64,000 bases of DNA from positions 2,170,001 to 2,234,000 of the forward strand of contig OY730173.1 of the NCBI GenBank assembly GCA_963422465.1. Direction: 5' to 3'. The translations under genes were made by a program, and so were the position numbers. The stretch is from Lichina pygmaea. Its lineage: Eukaryota > Ascomycota > Lichinomycetes > Lichinales > Lichinaceae. A model generated the notes under the pieces. That model worked only from the letters and a program-made list of their open reading frames with translations, was not told where the DNA came from and searched no databases. How positions within the stretch are numbered: the first letter of the stretch is position 1; each line of letters opens with the position of its first letter. This document shows, in pieces, positions 1-10,342 of the stretch.

Positions 1-957
1 GGCATGGGCCAGAGACCGGCGCTCTTCACATTCTTCATCAGCCCTCCAAGCACCATCGGGTCACATGCAAAGCGCTCGACTTTGCTGGCGCGGAGGCAGC
101 GCCCGCCGTCAGGGTCGTCCGGTCTGGAATAGCATTCGACTATCTTCACCAGCTCCGAGAGAATTATTGAAGAGGCTTCTTCCGTCTCGATAGATCAAGG
201 CTTCACTTGACGTCAGCACTGTCGAAAATACTTCAAGGGGTTAACGGACGACCAATGCGCCCCGTACCAATGATTCTATCGGGAAGAGTGCATACGCCCG
301 TTCATGACGATGCGCAAGAATCTCTTTGGATAAGCTGAGTCCCCTTCTGAAGATCTTCCTTCTGACCGAGTACCCAGCAGATATCTAGCCATTGATACAA
401 AAGGTCTGGCATTGATGATATCCCCTCAGCCGGCACTCTGGCCTCCTCGATCCAGGATCTGCAGTAGACCCGGCCATCTCGTGAAGAAGGTATTTATCAA
501 CAAGGACCGCAATGTCCGCGAGCGTCCCAAAGGCCAAGTCGGGAGAATGTCGGTAGGCATGACCATGTATCATGTTCGACAGAATCGGGACTGCGTCGGG
601 ATAGTCCTCTGGTAGAGGGAGCCTCAAGTGGCTCGTGGTTCTGAGCTCCCGTCCTTCCCTGAACGTATCCGAAAGCATAGCCCTGAAGACCGAAGAGGCC
701 ATCTTCAAAAGCTTCGGGGAGACCCGCAGTTCAACGGTGTCCAGGTGTAATATCAAATTGTTAGTTGTCGGAGTATCCATCGAGGTCTAGGATGTACCTC
801 TTCCTCCATCATCATCATCATCGTCCGAGGCAGCGCCCTCAAGTGTATCACTAGATCGCCTTCCTCTTCCGTGGAGAGCCTTTGCCGGTGAGTCCTGGCA
901 ATGGGTGAGGACCAGAACAACATCGCCGTCAGGGTCCGGATGATCAGAGCCGGACAT
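1..957 (-). pseudogene. BTB/POZ-domain protein gene, decayed, runs off the left edge
   Basis: Read on the minus strand, an ATG at 957 opens an acidic leader with a run of Asp. The same frame then continues into a fungal BTB/POZ domain around 780-480. Its features are the LHLDTVELRVSPKLL strand, SVFRAML, LPLPEDYPDAVPIL and the VLVDKY motif. The C-terminal part (about 200-1) keeps the family's Cys-containing tail and a GLWPMP ending. The gene is broken. There is an in-frame TAG at 787-789 between leader and domain, and a one-base frame change near 450 (ADP then WIEE in the next frame). Another stop and probable frame change lie between 300 and 330. Fungal BTB proteins of this sort are numerous and of unknown function. 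Conservation of the surrounding residues makes recent inactivation likely. Unrecognised introns could explain part of the frame changes, but not the TAG. Confidence 0.7.
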
Positions 958-1829
958 TTTCGCTACGGCGAGCAGCAGGCTATGAGCTCCGTGGTTTTAG
1001 TACCGTAAGCTTGAAACGAAGCGAGTCACAATGCGGGCCAACAAGATACCGGTAAATGAGACTGAGCTCGGCGAAACAAGAAATCTAGTGACCCTTGCGA
1101 TAGCCCTGCCTTACATGTGGGCTTTACACATGGGCGATTGAATCAATTCTCTATCCAGCTGTTTCCGATTTAGTGCTCCTGTCAAGCAAGCTTTTGTCGG
1201 AGGTAGATCAATCCTTCCCTTTACGGTACCGTAACGCGTACGTTTTTAGAAGACTGGCATTACGTACGTACGAGTATGTACTCGTACAGTCGACCTGCAG
1301 CAGATACTGCGGCACGTGCGGCTCACAGGCAAGAAGGATGGTCTCGGTACGTACAGTACTTGTGCGCATCGTACCATCTTACTGTACCTGCTGGAGGGCC
1401 TCTCCTTCTAATTCAAGGTTATGGGGCCTGCTGACTACTCTCACTGACTAAGCTAAGCTGTCCTGCCGTTGGACACGCACACAAGAAAACGACGCTAGGG
1501 ACTCAGTGGTCCGGGACACGACTCCGATGGGGCTCCCCTACTAGGATCTGCGGCAGGACCTCACAGAGAACTCTAGACGGAGTCAATAGAGCTCCATTAG
1601 CCTCCTAGATTGCTAGTCAGGAGGAGAGAGTCCCACGATCGTTCTGAAAAAGCGAAAAAGCTCCTTCTTGTAGCCAGGGCCCTCGGCCCGGAGACCCCTT
1701 TCTCCGCCGCTGTTTTGTCATCTACCCCTTGACACCTGCCGACTGTCGGCCTGCAAGCTGCTCGGGCCCTTGAAGTTCCTCTGCGGAAGCGATCTGCAAC
1801 GGACACATCATCAGCAGGACCAGGCAACC
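958..1829. other. Non-genic stretch
   Basis: No recognisable gene on either strand. It holds a TACGTA/GTAC-rich patch at 1261-1290. An ACTGACTAAGCTAA string near 1442 recurs near 10028. Confidence 0.5.
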
Positions 1830-2504
1830 CCTTTGTGATAATTATCATGTGCCCGCCTCGCCACCACCGTGAGCCTCAAAAAGGCCTGGCTCGATGGTCT
1901 GTGCATCAACCAGGATGATCTGCATGAGCGGAGTCAGCAAGTCGTGATCATGCACCGCATCTTTGAGCACGCAGAAAGAGCTTTTTTTTGCCCAGGAAGA
2001 GATCAAGGTGGCATCGTGGACCCTCCACTTCAGACTACTACTATCACAGACATGAGCCGTCCGTCTGGATGAAGGTAGGACTGTCCTACCCCTTGGTGGC
2101 TTAAATTGCACCGGACTGAACCGCAGCTCAGGCGGGTCAAGAGTACGGAGTACAGCGTCCTCCCATTGGGTCGCGCTGAACGCAAGGCACTGACCCCCAT
2201 TTTCTACGCCAAACTCATCAGCCCCCGCCTCAAGGGTCTGGGTCTTTCTTTGGAAGAGCAATCAGCATCCTTCGATCCTTCTTCGTTACCACGAACGAGT
2301 ATCTGGGAGCTGGGCATGCGACTATTCGAGCAGGGGATCAAGTCTGCGTGCCCCTTCGGCGGCGCGAAACCCTTCATCCTACGCCCCGCCGGAGACTACT
2401 ACACACTCGTCCGCGAGTGTATCAGGATGAGTCGCATGAGTGGCCAAGCCATCAACTCGTGGCGGGCAGGAGAGCTGATAGTAAGATTCTTCAAAGAGCG
2501 TTAA
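1830..2504 (+). pseudogene. HET (heterokaryon incompatibility) domain gene relic
   Basis: The stretch starting near 1885 encodes WLDGLCINQDDLHERSQQV followed by a helix ending in HAERA. This is the hallmark central motif of the fungal HET domain (consensus W-I-D-A-I-C-I-N-Q). About 250 bases further on, a second open stretch encodes a segment resembling the C-terminal part of HET proteins (PFILRPAGDYY, then VRECI). HET proteins act in allorecognition and regulated cell death. The normal N-terminal YxALSYxWG block is not seen, and the two parts are not in one open frame. I therefore read this as an old broken copy. Confidence 0.6.
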
Positions 2505-3277
2505 TATCACTAGGATCTACAACGACAGGTGACCGTCCGCAAGCTTCTTGAAATCGGCTTCCTATCCTTCGACATCTTTCCGAGCAAAACTTGGATCGGA
2601 GCTGGACCTCACCCGCTGCAAAAGAACGTCTACTTTACAAAAGCCGGACAGCAGCCTAGCGACAATGTCACGGAAGAGAAGGCGATTGCGACAGAATCAC
2701 CGGAAGGCTATACATCAAGATACCCATGACCTTTCTTCACTACAAGGCGACTCACTACCGCTCGACGGGCCTACTCTTTTTGCCGGAGATATCTTCAAGA
2801 GGACATCGACCTCACCAACTCCTTGTGCTAAGATGTATGCCGAGACCTCAAGACTCTCCGGAACCTACACCACAAGTCAGCTATTGGGCATGTTAGATTG
2901 GCTTGATACACTCATGTCGCTGAGAAGAAAGAGCCTCGAGGCTTCAGTTTCCCAATGCATTCAACAGTGTCCACAACCCGCCCCTCTTATTTACAAATGG
3001 AATTCAGAGGTCCATCAAACCGTCGGGCCCCCCCCCCCCCCCTCTTGTCGCCGGGTATAATGCAGTTCATGAGCGTTAAGAAGCGAAAGAGAGAAACGCA
3101 ACAACGGAATCTTAGAGGACGTTGTGTCTGAAACAGTGAAAGAAAGACGACAGAAAGAAGATTAAAACGTGAATCATCCACAGTCACGACACCAGATGGC
3201 AGGCGAAGGGGAACTCTCCAACAGTGAACGATTCACCAAAGGCTCTGTTGCAGAAGAAGGCCCTCGCTTCAACTTGC
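2505..3277. other. Non-genic stretch
   Basis: Plus-strand open frames exist (for example 2548-3060) but match no family I know and show no domain. A 15-base poly-C run lies at 3028-3042. This space also holds the 3' flank of the minus-strand rhodopsin-domain gene. Confidence 0.45.
3028..3042. repeat. poly-C run, 15 nt
   Basis: Uninterrupted C run, 3' of the rhodopsin-domain gene. Confidence 0.95.
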
Positions 3278-4802
3278 TCAACAGTCGCCTTTGCTCCCAG
3301 GAGGGGTAGGCCAAGCCCGACTTGACTGATTGCCAGGCCTGCCCGGCTCGCCCAACTCAATTTTCTGTTCAATGGTCTCAGTGACGTGGACATGTCGCGC
3401 CTTCGGATCGGAAAAATGAGCCAATTTGGCGTGGGACAGGCCGGCATCAGACTTCGGGTCCGAACGGTTGAGGAAGAAGGTTGCGTTGGTGAAGTATCGT
3501 TGGACGAATGGCCTCAGCGCCGGCGCACAGGCACAGATCATGGCGACGTTCAGCTCGACGAGGCTGTGGGGCGAGTCAGCTCACACGGACGCGGAGCTAC
3601 AGAGCGCAAGGGCATTGTTCCGCGAAAAACTTACGTCCACTTCAGAGTTATATAACCATACCACGTGAAGTCGTCCGTTCGAGCTGCGTTGATGAAGGAG
3701 ATCAGACGGAGGATGCCAAGCACACAACCGCTACCGAGTCGATGAGAACGTCAGTCTTGCTTGAAGAGCTCCCGAGCTGAGACGGACGACCTTGGCATGT
3801 GTCGCGTGCGTGGCGAAGGCGAGCGGGAGACATACAACAAGCCAGTCGCGAAGAGAGCGAGCACCTGGATTTTCTGGTGGCGAGATGCGTTGAGATCCAA
3901 CACAGCCTTGATAGGCAAAACGAATGCCACAACATCGGTGAAGATGTTAAGGCCAGCGCTGGGGGTACTCAAATGGTGCTTGTTGATGCATTTGCCCGGG
4001 ATGAGCGGATTCAGCAACTTCGAACGCGGACTGCAGGCGAAGATAATGACGACGAGCGAGGCCAGATGGAAAGCCGCAGTAAAGGCCACCATGAACCAAG
4101 ACACGCGTCTGACGTACTTCAAGGAGCCGAAGACACGGATGTAGAGCAGCAATATGGCGGACTTGACACAGACGTTCGCCGGGACGAAGAAGACAAAGGC
4201 GGCAAGATCGATCTGAAGGCGAGCCCGCACGGTCAGAAACTCGAGGCGGCAAAAACGGCCGTGCGACCCTGTGGCATAGACACACCTTGAAGAAACGAGG
4301 AAGAAGGTAAGATATGGGATAATCCCACGCGTGGTGTCTCAGATAGTCGCGGGTCACTGGAGCAGGTCAGCACACGCTCTACCCAGCATAAACGTGGCGG
4401 AAACTGACAAACATAGAGCAAGCCGAAAAAGACAAGTGTGAAGAACTGGCAGACGACATGGTCAGCGTACGGACACCCTCGACGGCCGCGAGAAGGCCGG
4501 GGGCTGGAGGGGGCGCGTACAAAACCCAAGCCCCATGCATCTGGGCGGTGGTCAGCTCTCGAGTACACCGAGGAGATGGTGGAAGGGAGAGGTCACGAAC
4601 AGTCGTCGAGGCCTATGCTACGACTGATGAAACACCTTGTGTACAGGCGCAAGGCGACGAAGATGCCGCCGAGGATGGTGATGGAGATATAAACGGGCCG
4701 AAAGTCCTCGTTTGACACCGGGTCCTTGAAGTTGGAGACCTCTCCGGGTGGTGGAGGGACTAATGATGTGGTCGACAGGTCGACGTCCGATTCGGCGCTC
4801 AT
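3278..4802 (-). CDS. Fungal rhodopsin-domain (Pth11-like) integral membrane protein
   Basis: Seven exons fit exactly: 4802-4601, 4540-4521, 4445-4409, 4356-4286, 4212-3836, 3730-3635 and 3563-3278. They give 362 aa with consistent phases, and several introns carry CTGAC branch sites just upstream of the AG. The protein has multiple hydrophobic segments: VYISITILGGIFVALRLY near residues 37-54, then FFTLVFFGLLYV, VKSAILLLYIRVF and VSWFMVAFTAAFHLASLVV. It also has the family signatures SIGLDD, HHAWDYP, LNIFTDVVAFVLPI and LVELNVAMICACAPALRPF, and a polar cytoplasmic tail. These place it in the large fungal rhodopsin-like/Pth11-like family. Some members are G-protein-coupled sensors, and many sit in secondary-metabolite clusters. 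The ligand is unknown. No biosynthetic genes flank it, so it looks like a standalone accessory gene. There is no sign of inactivation. Confidence 0.85.
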
Positions 4803-7800
4803 GTCGAGATGCGGTCAATCGACCGCTCGGTTGGTCGTTTTGAGACCACGAAAGGACGACGTCCCCTCTCCTGTCGAGGTTGGAGAATTTGCGCGTGTGG
4901 GTGTCTGGGAGCGGGTGCGATGCGAATCAATTCACGAGAGGAGGGGCTCGTGTTCCGGGGTTGGAAGCGAGGAGAACGTGGCGAACGCAAGGGAGCGACG
5001 ATCGATTTAGACTTCTATCACTCGCCATCTGTCGTCGCGACGGGTGGGGAATCGAGTGATTGTGCATATTTGGGGAACGGGTGGGTGGAGACCGAACCCT
5101 AAAGCCCCAGGAGCGTGTCGACGACGACGACGACGACGCGGGACGACGGATGAAAAGAAGCAAAAGATTACCAATCCCACGAGCCCCTTTTCCCTTCTCC
5201 CGAATCTTGGAGTCTTGAGGGACTACTGTACGTAGTCGAGACAGAAGATCTGTCGTGGAAGGTTCTGCTGGAGCTGCTGGTTCGAGTATTCACCTTTACC
5301 TACGTACCATATCACACTACGTATGTACTGCTGTACATACGTTGGAGCCATGGGATCTTTTACCGTACGAGTACGGCTGACTCGAGCATCTGGTTTGATG
5401 GACGTCAAAGGGACGAGACACGGGCTCTCTCTCCCCTCCTCTCCCCTCCCTTGTCGGTGATAGGAAGGGGGCCCATGGGGCAAATGTCCTTCCTGCTGAT
5501 TGTAGAGCGGACAGACGGCCGGGCGGGAGGAAGGACGGACGGGGACTGAAACGACCCCTACCGTACGGTTTATGCGTGCTGTGGACTTGACTGGACTGGA
5601 CTCGACTGGACTCGACTGGACTGGGACGAGCCATGCTGTACTGTACTGTACGGTACCGTACGGCACAGTACGGCACGAACGAGCCCTAGACAGGACCCAG
5701 ATCCTGGAACGGCTTGGGCTTGTAGTAGCGCTAGAGCTTTCGGCTCATCATCATTATCATCCTCCACCACCACCATCTCCTCCTCCTCCTCCTCCTCCTC
5801 TCCTGGGATGCTGCGCAGCGCATAGCGCAAAACGTACGAGGACGTTACCTTACGTACGGTACGGTACGAGCGTACTTCGCTCTGCAAGACTTGCGTCATG
5901 CCCAGTAGTACATACGTACATACGTACGTACCCCGTGCGGCAGGAAGAGGGGGCCGGGGGCCACGTTTTTTCTGTTGGAATCGTCATCGTCACCCGCTGG
6001 AATCGGGCTGGGATCTGGCTTGGCCCGGGCCTCCGAGAGGGGCGTAAGGCGCGTAAACTCACACGCATACCCCAGTGGACCGTCAGTATGAAGTCGTTAG
6101 GCTCAAGGCTCGCCGATAGGCTTTTCCGTAGGTGTTGCGTGCAGACGGTAAGACGGCCTGTGAAGCATAAAGGAGTGGTGATGTCCATGTTCCCCACTGC
6201 TTCTTTTTTCTCTCGCTCAACCCTGGATGTCAAATGTGAAGAAGGTTGAGAAAGCTTCCTTGCGGTCGATGTTCTTTGATCGGGGAGATGATGGGGTGAC
6301 ACGGATCGGTGTTCGATTGCTGGGATTGGCCGAGGAGACTTGTTGCGCTAACTAGGGTGCGGTAGGGCAGGATCTCATATTCTCGATAACAATAAGAAAG
6401 AACTTCTTACCATCTCCATTCCATTGGTATGATTGATTGATTGAAGTCATTCGCCGTTCTAAAGCTAGCTAGGCTAGATTATGCCGGGAGTCCACTGGTA
6501 GGGATACCAGAAAGTGTGATGCCACGAGGAGTGGACTCAACCTGCCACGTGCCATGGTCGAGAGCCTTGAATCTTAAGTTACCGGTCGAGCTCTCTCGTA
6601 CTTCGGCCGATTTCTTGAAATTCCAGCCTTGGGGAAAACGCCTGGGTCGGTTGCCAAGGGGTTGTCTGCGTCCCCGTCCAAGATGGCGTGGCAGCATATC
6701 AGAGCCAACGGGCAATTCAAGTCTTATCTGCTCACGCCCCGTCCGAACGGTCACTTAGAAAAGCTACTAACGTCAGGGGAGGCTCAGGCGACTGGGGCAG
6801 GCAAGACCAGTGTGGCTTGCAAGCACGGGAGTACCGAGTACGTTACGTACAGTACTCGTACAGTATAAGAGCCGGGAAGGAGAACCAGGGATCCGCACCA
6901 TCGTATCTCGAACGGCAGGTTCCGGAGGCGGGGGAGACGAAGCCTCCATGATTCTGAACCGAGGTTCGGCCAGCGCCCAGCTCTTAAGATGCCCGTTCCT
7001 CCGTCACGCCCCCGAAACCGAGGTCCGAATTTCCAGAACTGTTGACCGTGCACGCCGAGTGGCAAAACGGGACGGCAACACCGCTTCATTATTACGGTAT
7101 TCCTGGAGAACGGCACAAAAGGAAAGCCTGCAGTGCGGGCGCGTGTATTCCAACTCCAACACTCGCCCAGCCGCGGAGACAAAACTCGAACGTGACGGTG
7201 CTGCGTGGGAATCGGCCAGTCTTTCCGAGTCCGAGCGGTAAACCTACTGTATTCCGATACATCAGCTTGGTATGGAGGTATGAAAAGCGTGATTGTACTT
7301 CGTACGTAGTACTCTCGATCGATCCGAACCACGTTCCTTGCGGAGATCAAAGTAGATGTCTCGGAGATGGTATTGCTGGTCAGAGCAATGTGCCTGGGAA
7401 CGTAGACCGAGATGTACTGACGTACTCTGTCCGCCTGTAGAAGGCTGGGACAGAACATGTTCCCTATCTCAAGTTCGGCTCTCACAGGCCTTGTCGAAGC
7501 CATGTCGCAAAAAGCTTGTGGCGCCAAGCTGCTCTGCTAACGTCCGGAGATGTTGAGCGGTGAGCCCAGGGTGGGGGTGGGGGGTTGCTTTTTCACAACT
7601 TCATACAGTGGTTTGAACGCGCATCTCATGTTGTGCCACCCTTCTTGCCGTCCAAATCTCCATATTCCCATGCCCGGGATGTTGTAGCTCGAGCCATCCC
7701 TGTGGCCACGCGAGACTTCTACACCATCTGGTATGGCTTGTGGGGTTGACTCTTTTGACAGCCGCTGCGGTACTTCGTAGTTACCGGTGAGAGTAGAGTC

Positions 7801-8510
7801 CATCCCGCGCGGACACCGTTCCGCGTTGCCCGACTGCTACCTGAATAGACACAGTTCCACATCTCTCATCAGCTATGACTCCACCGCTAGTGAGAGGTAG
7901 GTAAAAACCACGTCGGCCCACGTCGCCCGATATTCGTTCGTTCCGAGGCATATGGTGAAGCAAGTGACCCACGCTGATGTCAATTAGAATCAAGACACCA
8001 TCCAGCTGTGAATATTTCGATCCCGCGACGACTCGGGTTGGTCCGTAGACTTCAGATACAGGCACTGAAGGTTGCCACAGTTGCGTCCGCACTGGTTCGG
8101 CGAAAGTAGCGTACCCCAGACCGATGTCTTTCTTGTTTCAGTTGAATAAGAGGAGCAAGAAACGATGTGCAGCTCCTCAGCAGTATCAGAGTCCTCGCTC
8201 TGTGCCGGTTGACCGTAGACTGATTCCCCGGAGATGGCGCTTACTGGCCCTCCTCGGATCATCTTAGGATATTGTGACACTGAGCAGTCTTCTCCACCGT
8301 AGCCATCTGAAGATGAAGGCAAAAACATAATCAAGGCCGATCCGATACCGTAGACTAGGAAATCCAGATGACGAGCTAAGCCTGTCTTTGCGGATGTTGC
8401 GCGTCTGAAATGGTTACGGTATCGAGTAGGATTGACTATAAGGTAAGAAGGGATGTCCGTTTGCTAGCTGTCGCAAAGCCATCTCACCGTTGTCTTTGAA
8501 GCATCTGTGC
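4803..8510. other. 3.7-kb stretch without an identifiable gene
   Basis: It contains GTAC/TACGTA-rich patches (5298-5342, 5637-5680, 5833-5930, 6836-6866), a GACTGGACTC-type tandem repeat at about 5586-5626 and a TCC trinucleotide run near 5775-5800. Open frames such as 5572-6249(+) and 6784-7527(-) run straight through these repeats and have no recognisable domain. A minus-strand block at 7537-8334 has three adjacent short open frames in different frames. It could be another decayed gene, but I could not name it. Confidence 0.5.
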
Positions 8511-9277
8511 TTATCTAGCGTGTAAGTATCGTCGGATCTCGGACTCCACCAGAGCTTGCGGCCCGGTGAGCATCTCGTACTCCTCGGCCACGAAGATTCG
8601 GACCTCAGCATGGGTCAGATTGCCAACGTACAGCGGCGAGAAGAAGCGGACCGGCCAGTCCGGGCCTTCAAGGAAAAGCTCCACCACCAGCTTGGTGACA
8701 GAGTTGACGAAGCTCTCCATCGCCACCTCGTAGTAAGCCTTCAGGTCGACATGGACCTCGTGTTCCAGGTTCCGCACGTTTCTGGCGTCAAGTTAATCGA
8801 AGAGCAGGGTGGCTTCCCGCGTGTCGATGGTCAAGGTCTGTCCGTGAGAACTCGGTTGGGATGTCGAGGCAGGTCGCTCTCTCAGCCGCTCGAGAGCATT
8901 CTGGAACCGCAAGCGCCTGGCTTACATGGCTTTCTCTTCGAACACTGCGGTGTTCGATTGTAAGGGACAACTGAGAGACCGGTGCAGTCTACCGTACCCA
9001 TCATCAGACGTAGGTGACGGGTCGTAGCTTGCTTGTTCGCTTGATAGGTCAAGTCGTAAATCTGCTTGCTTGTGAACCCATCGTGGCAGACCGAATCAAG
9101 GATACTCAGCCTCTTCGTCATAATGATATTGGCCACTTGCTCGCTGTAAGTTCCAGAGATGTCTATCCATTTGATTGACTGGGGTCTGAAAAGACAGGAG
9201 AGAGTGTCAGGTCGCAAAGTTCCCGGCAGCCCGACCTCCTGGTCGTTCCGAACTTCTGCTCGGATGCAGTTGTAAAT
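8511..9277 (-). pseudogene. Dynamin-like GTPase relic (stalk and C-terminal effector part only)
   Basis: Minus-strand exon-like blocks at 9277 to about 8995 and about 8900-8511 resemble the stalk and C-terminal region of fungal dynamin-family GTPases. The first has VGLPGTLRPDTL, then KWIDISGTYSEQVANII, and ends in a Thr-Arg-His helix. The second carries the motif LKAYYEVAMESFVNSV followed by RFFSPLYVGNLT. The N-terminal GTPase domain is absent. The space upstream (9278-10342) contains no P-loop or DxxG sequence. Block two has an in-frame TAA at 8793-8795 (FD-stop-LDARNVRNLE) where a Gln codon CAA is expected, a C-to-T change. It is therefore a truncated, inactivated copy. Dynamin-like proteins of this type normally remodel membranes or act in antiviral or fusion roles, but no function should be assigned here. 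Confidence 0.6.
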
Positions 9278-10342
9278 CTATAGGGTCAGGAAGCCCGAGC
9301 TGCCAGTAGATGTGCGATCTGGAAACTAGGGCAGCCAAAGCGTAGTACCAAGCCTGGAATCGTTTGCAAGAGAAATGACACACTGATGATGCTACCGATA
9401 GATTCATCACTGTCGCTTGCACTTGGCGTGGTATCCATTGTCGCCAATCTGAAGCAGACTGACGACTGCTAAGTAGTGGCCTGCACAGGCATCTTGGCGT
9501 CGTCTGCTGATAATCGTTCAATCTCTGGTAGAAACCAGGAGATGAGATGCTCCGAAAGACTATTCGTCTTCTTCTCTTGAACATAAAAACTGGACGGAAC
9601 AGAACTGTTGACCGGGGACTCTCTGGAGAGTTGCCCGAGGATTAGCAGGGGTGTCGAGATCAGCCTCCCCCTGAGTGACGGCTAAATTGTTTGTCTGCAC
9701 GTGACAGTCTGCAGAGTTCTCCTTCTTTGTCGTCGCTCCTAGATTTTAGTTAGCAAGAGAGACGAATCTACACAGTTGGCCGTTGTCAGCTAAAGCACCT
9801 CTCCACCAAGTCGACCGACTGTCGGCTTTCAGCTAGCTTCTCTGGCTAGGAGATCACGAGGCGGTTGGCTAGCCTCTGACAGGAGCTGACAGAGCGCTGG
9901 GAGAAGCGACGATATCAGGCAGGAGGGTCCCTGCTGGAGCTACAAGGCATTAGCCTGCTCAGAGAGCGGAGAAGAAGCTGTTGATTGAAGTCCCTCTGGA
10001 CTCGAGGCCTACATGGGGCTCGCCAACTGACTAAGCTAACTGACTACTGTACTGTAAGCTAGGCCCAGCCGTGCAAGGGAGCTTGACAGATTGAGCGTGT
10101 GCCTTGTTTTGTGCGTGGTGGCCTTGAGTCGAGGACATCTTTTGGAGCACGCCTTTGCTCCCGGCAGACCGCTGCTAGGCATGCCTTTTTGCCTAGAGTA
10201 GCCTAGTCATATAATCAGATTCAGGTCACGTGTTGTTGCGCCAACGTCATGAGTCTCGCATGCTCCAGCACCTTTGAGCGCTGGGTAGGACTCTCCCTCG
10301 TCCTCCATCGAAGGCACGTTGTCATTCCATGAGATATCCAGC
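9278..10342. other. Non-genic stretch with a dispersed repeat copy
   Basis: Apart from the repeat at about 9605-9838, I see only TA-rich and CAG-rich unique sequence. A second ACTGACTAAGCTAA string sits near 10028, and there is no coding signal. Confidence 0.5.
9605..9838. repeat. Dispersed repeat family R1, copy 1
   Basis: Aligns by eye with 33750-33957 in the same orientation. Shared blocks include CCGGGGACTC, GACRGCTAAATTGTT, CTGCAGAGTTYTCCTT, CACTCCTAGATT/CGCTCCTAGATT, CAATCTACACA and GTCGACCG..TGTCG. Most differences are transitions. No open frame and no clear terminal repeats were found. It may be a relic of a transposon end. Confidence 0.75.

Noticed and set aside
5572-6249. 225-aa plus-strand open frame
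   Set aside because: It is a translation of GTAC-rich and GACTGGACTC repeats followed by unrelated sequence. There is no domain and no splice structure.
6784-7527. 247-aa minus-strand open frame
   Set aside because: Runs through a TACGTA patch, is rich in Arg, Val and Pro with no motif. Likely a chance frame in GC-rich DNA.
1442-10041. ACTGACTAAGCTAA at about 1442 and 10028 as direct ends of one large element
   Set aside because: The flanking sequences do not align convincingly, no target duplication is seen, and known gene relics fill the interval.
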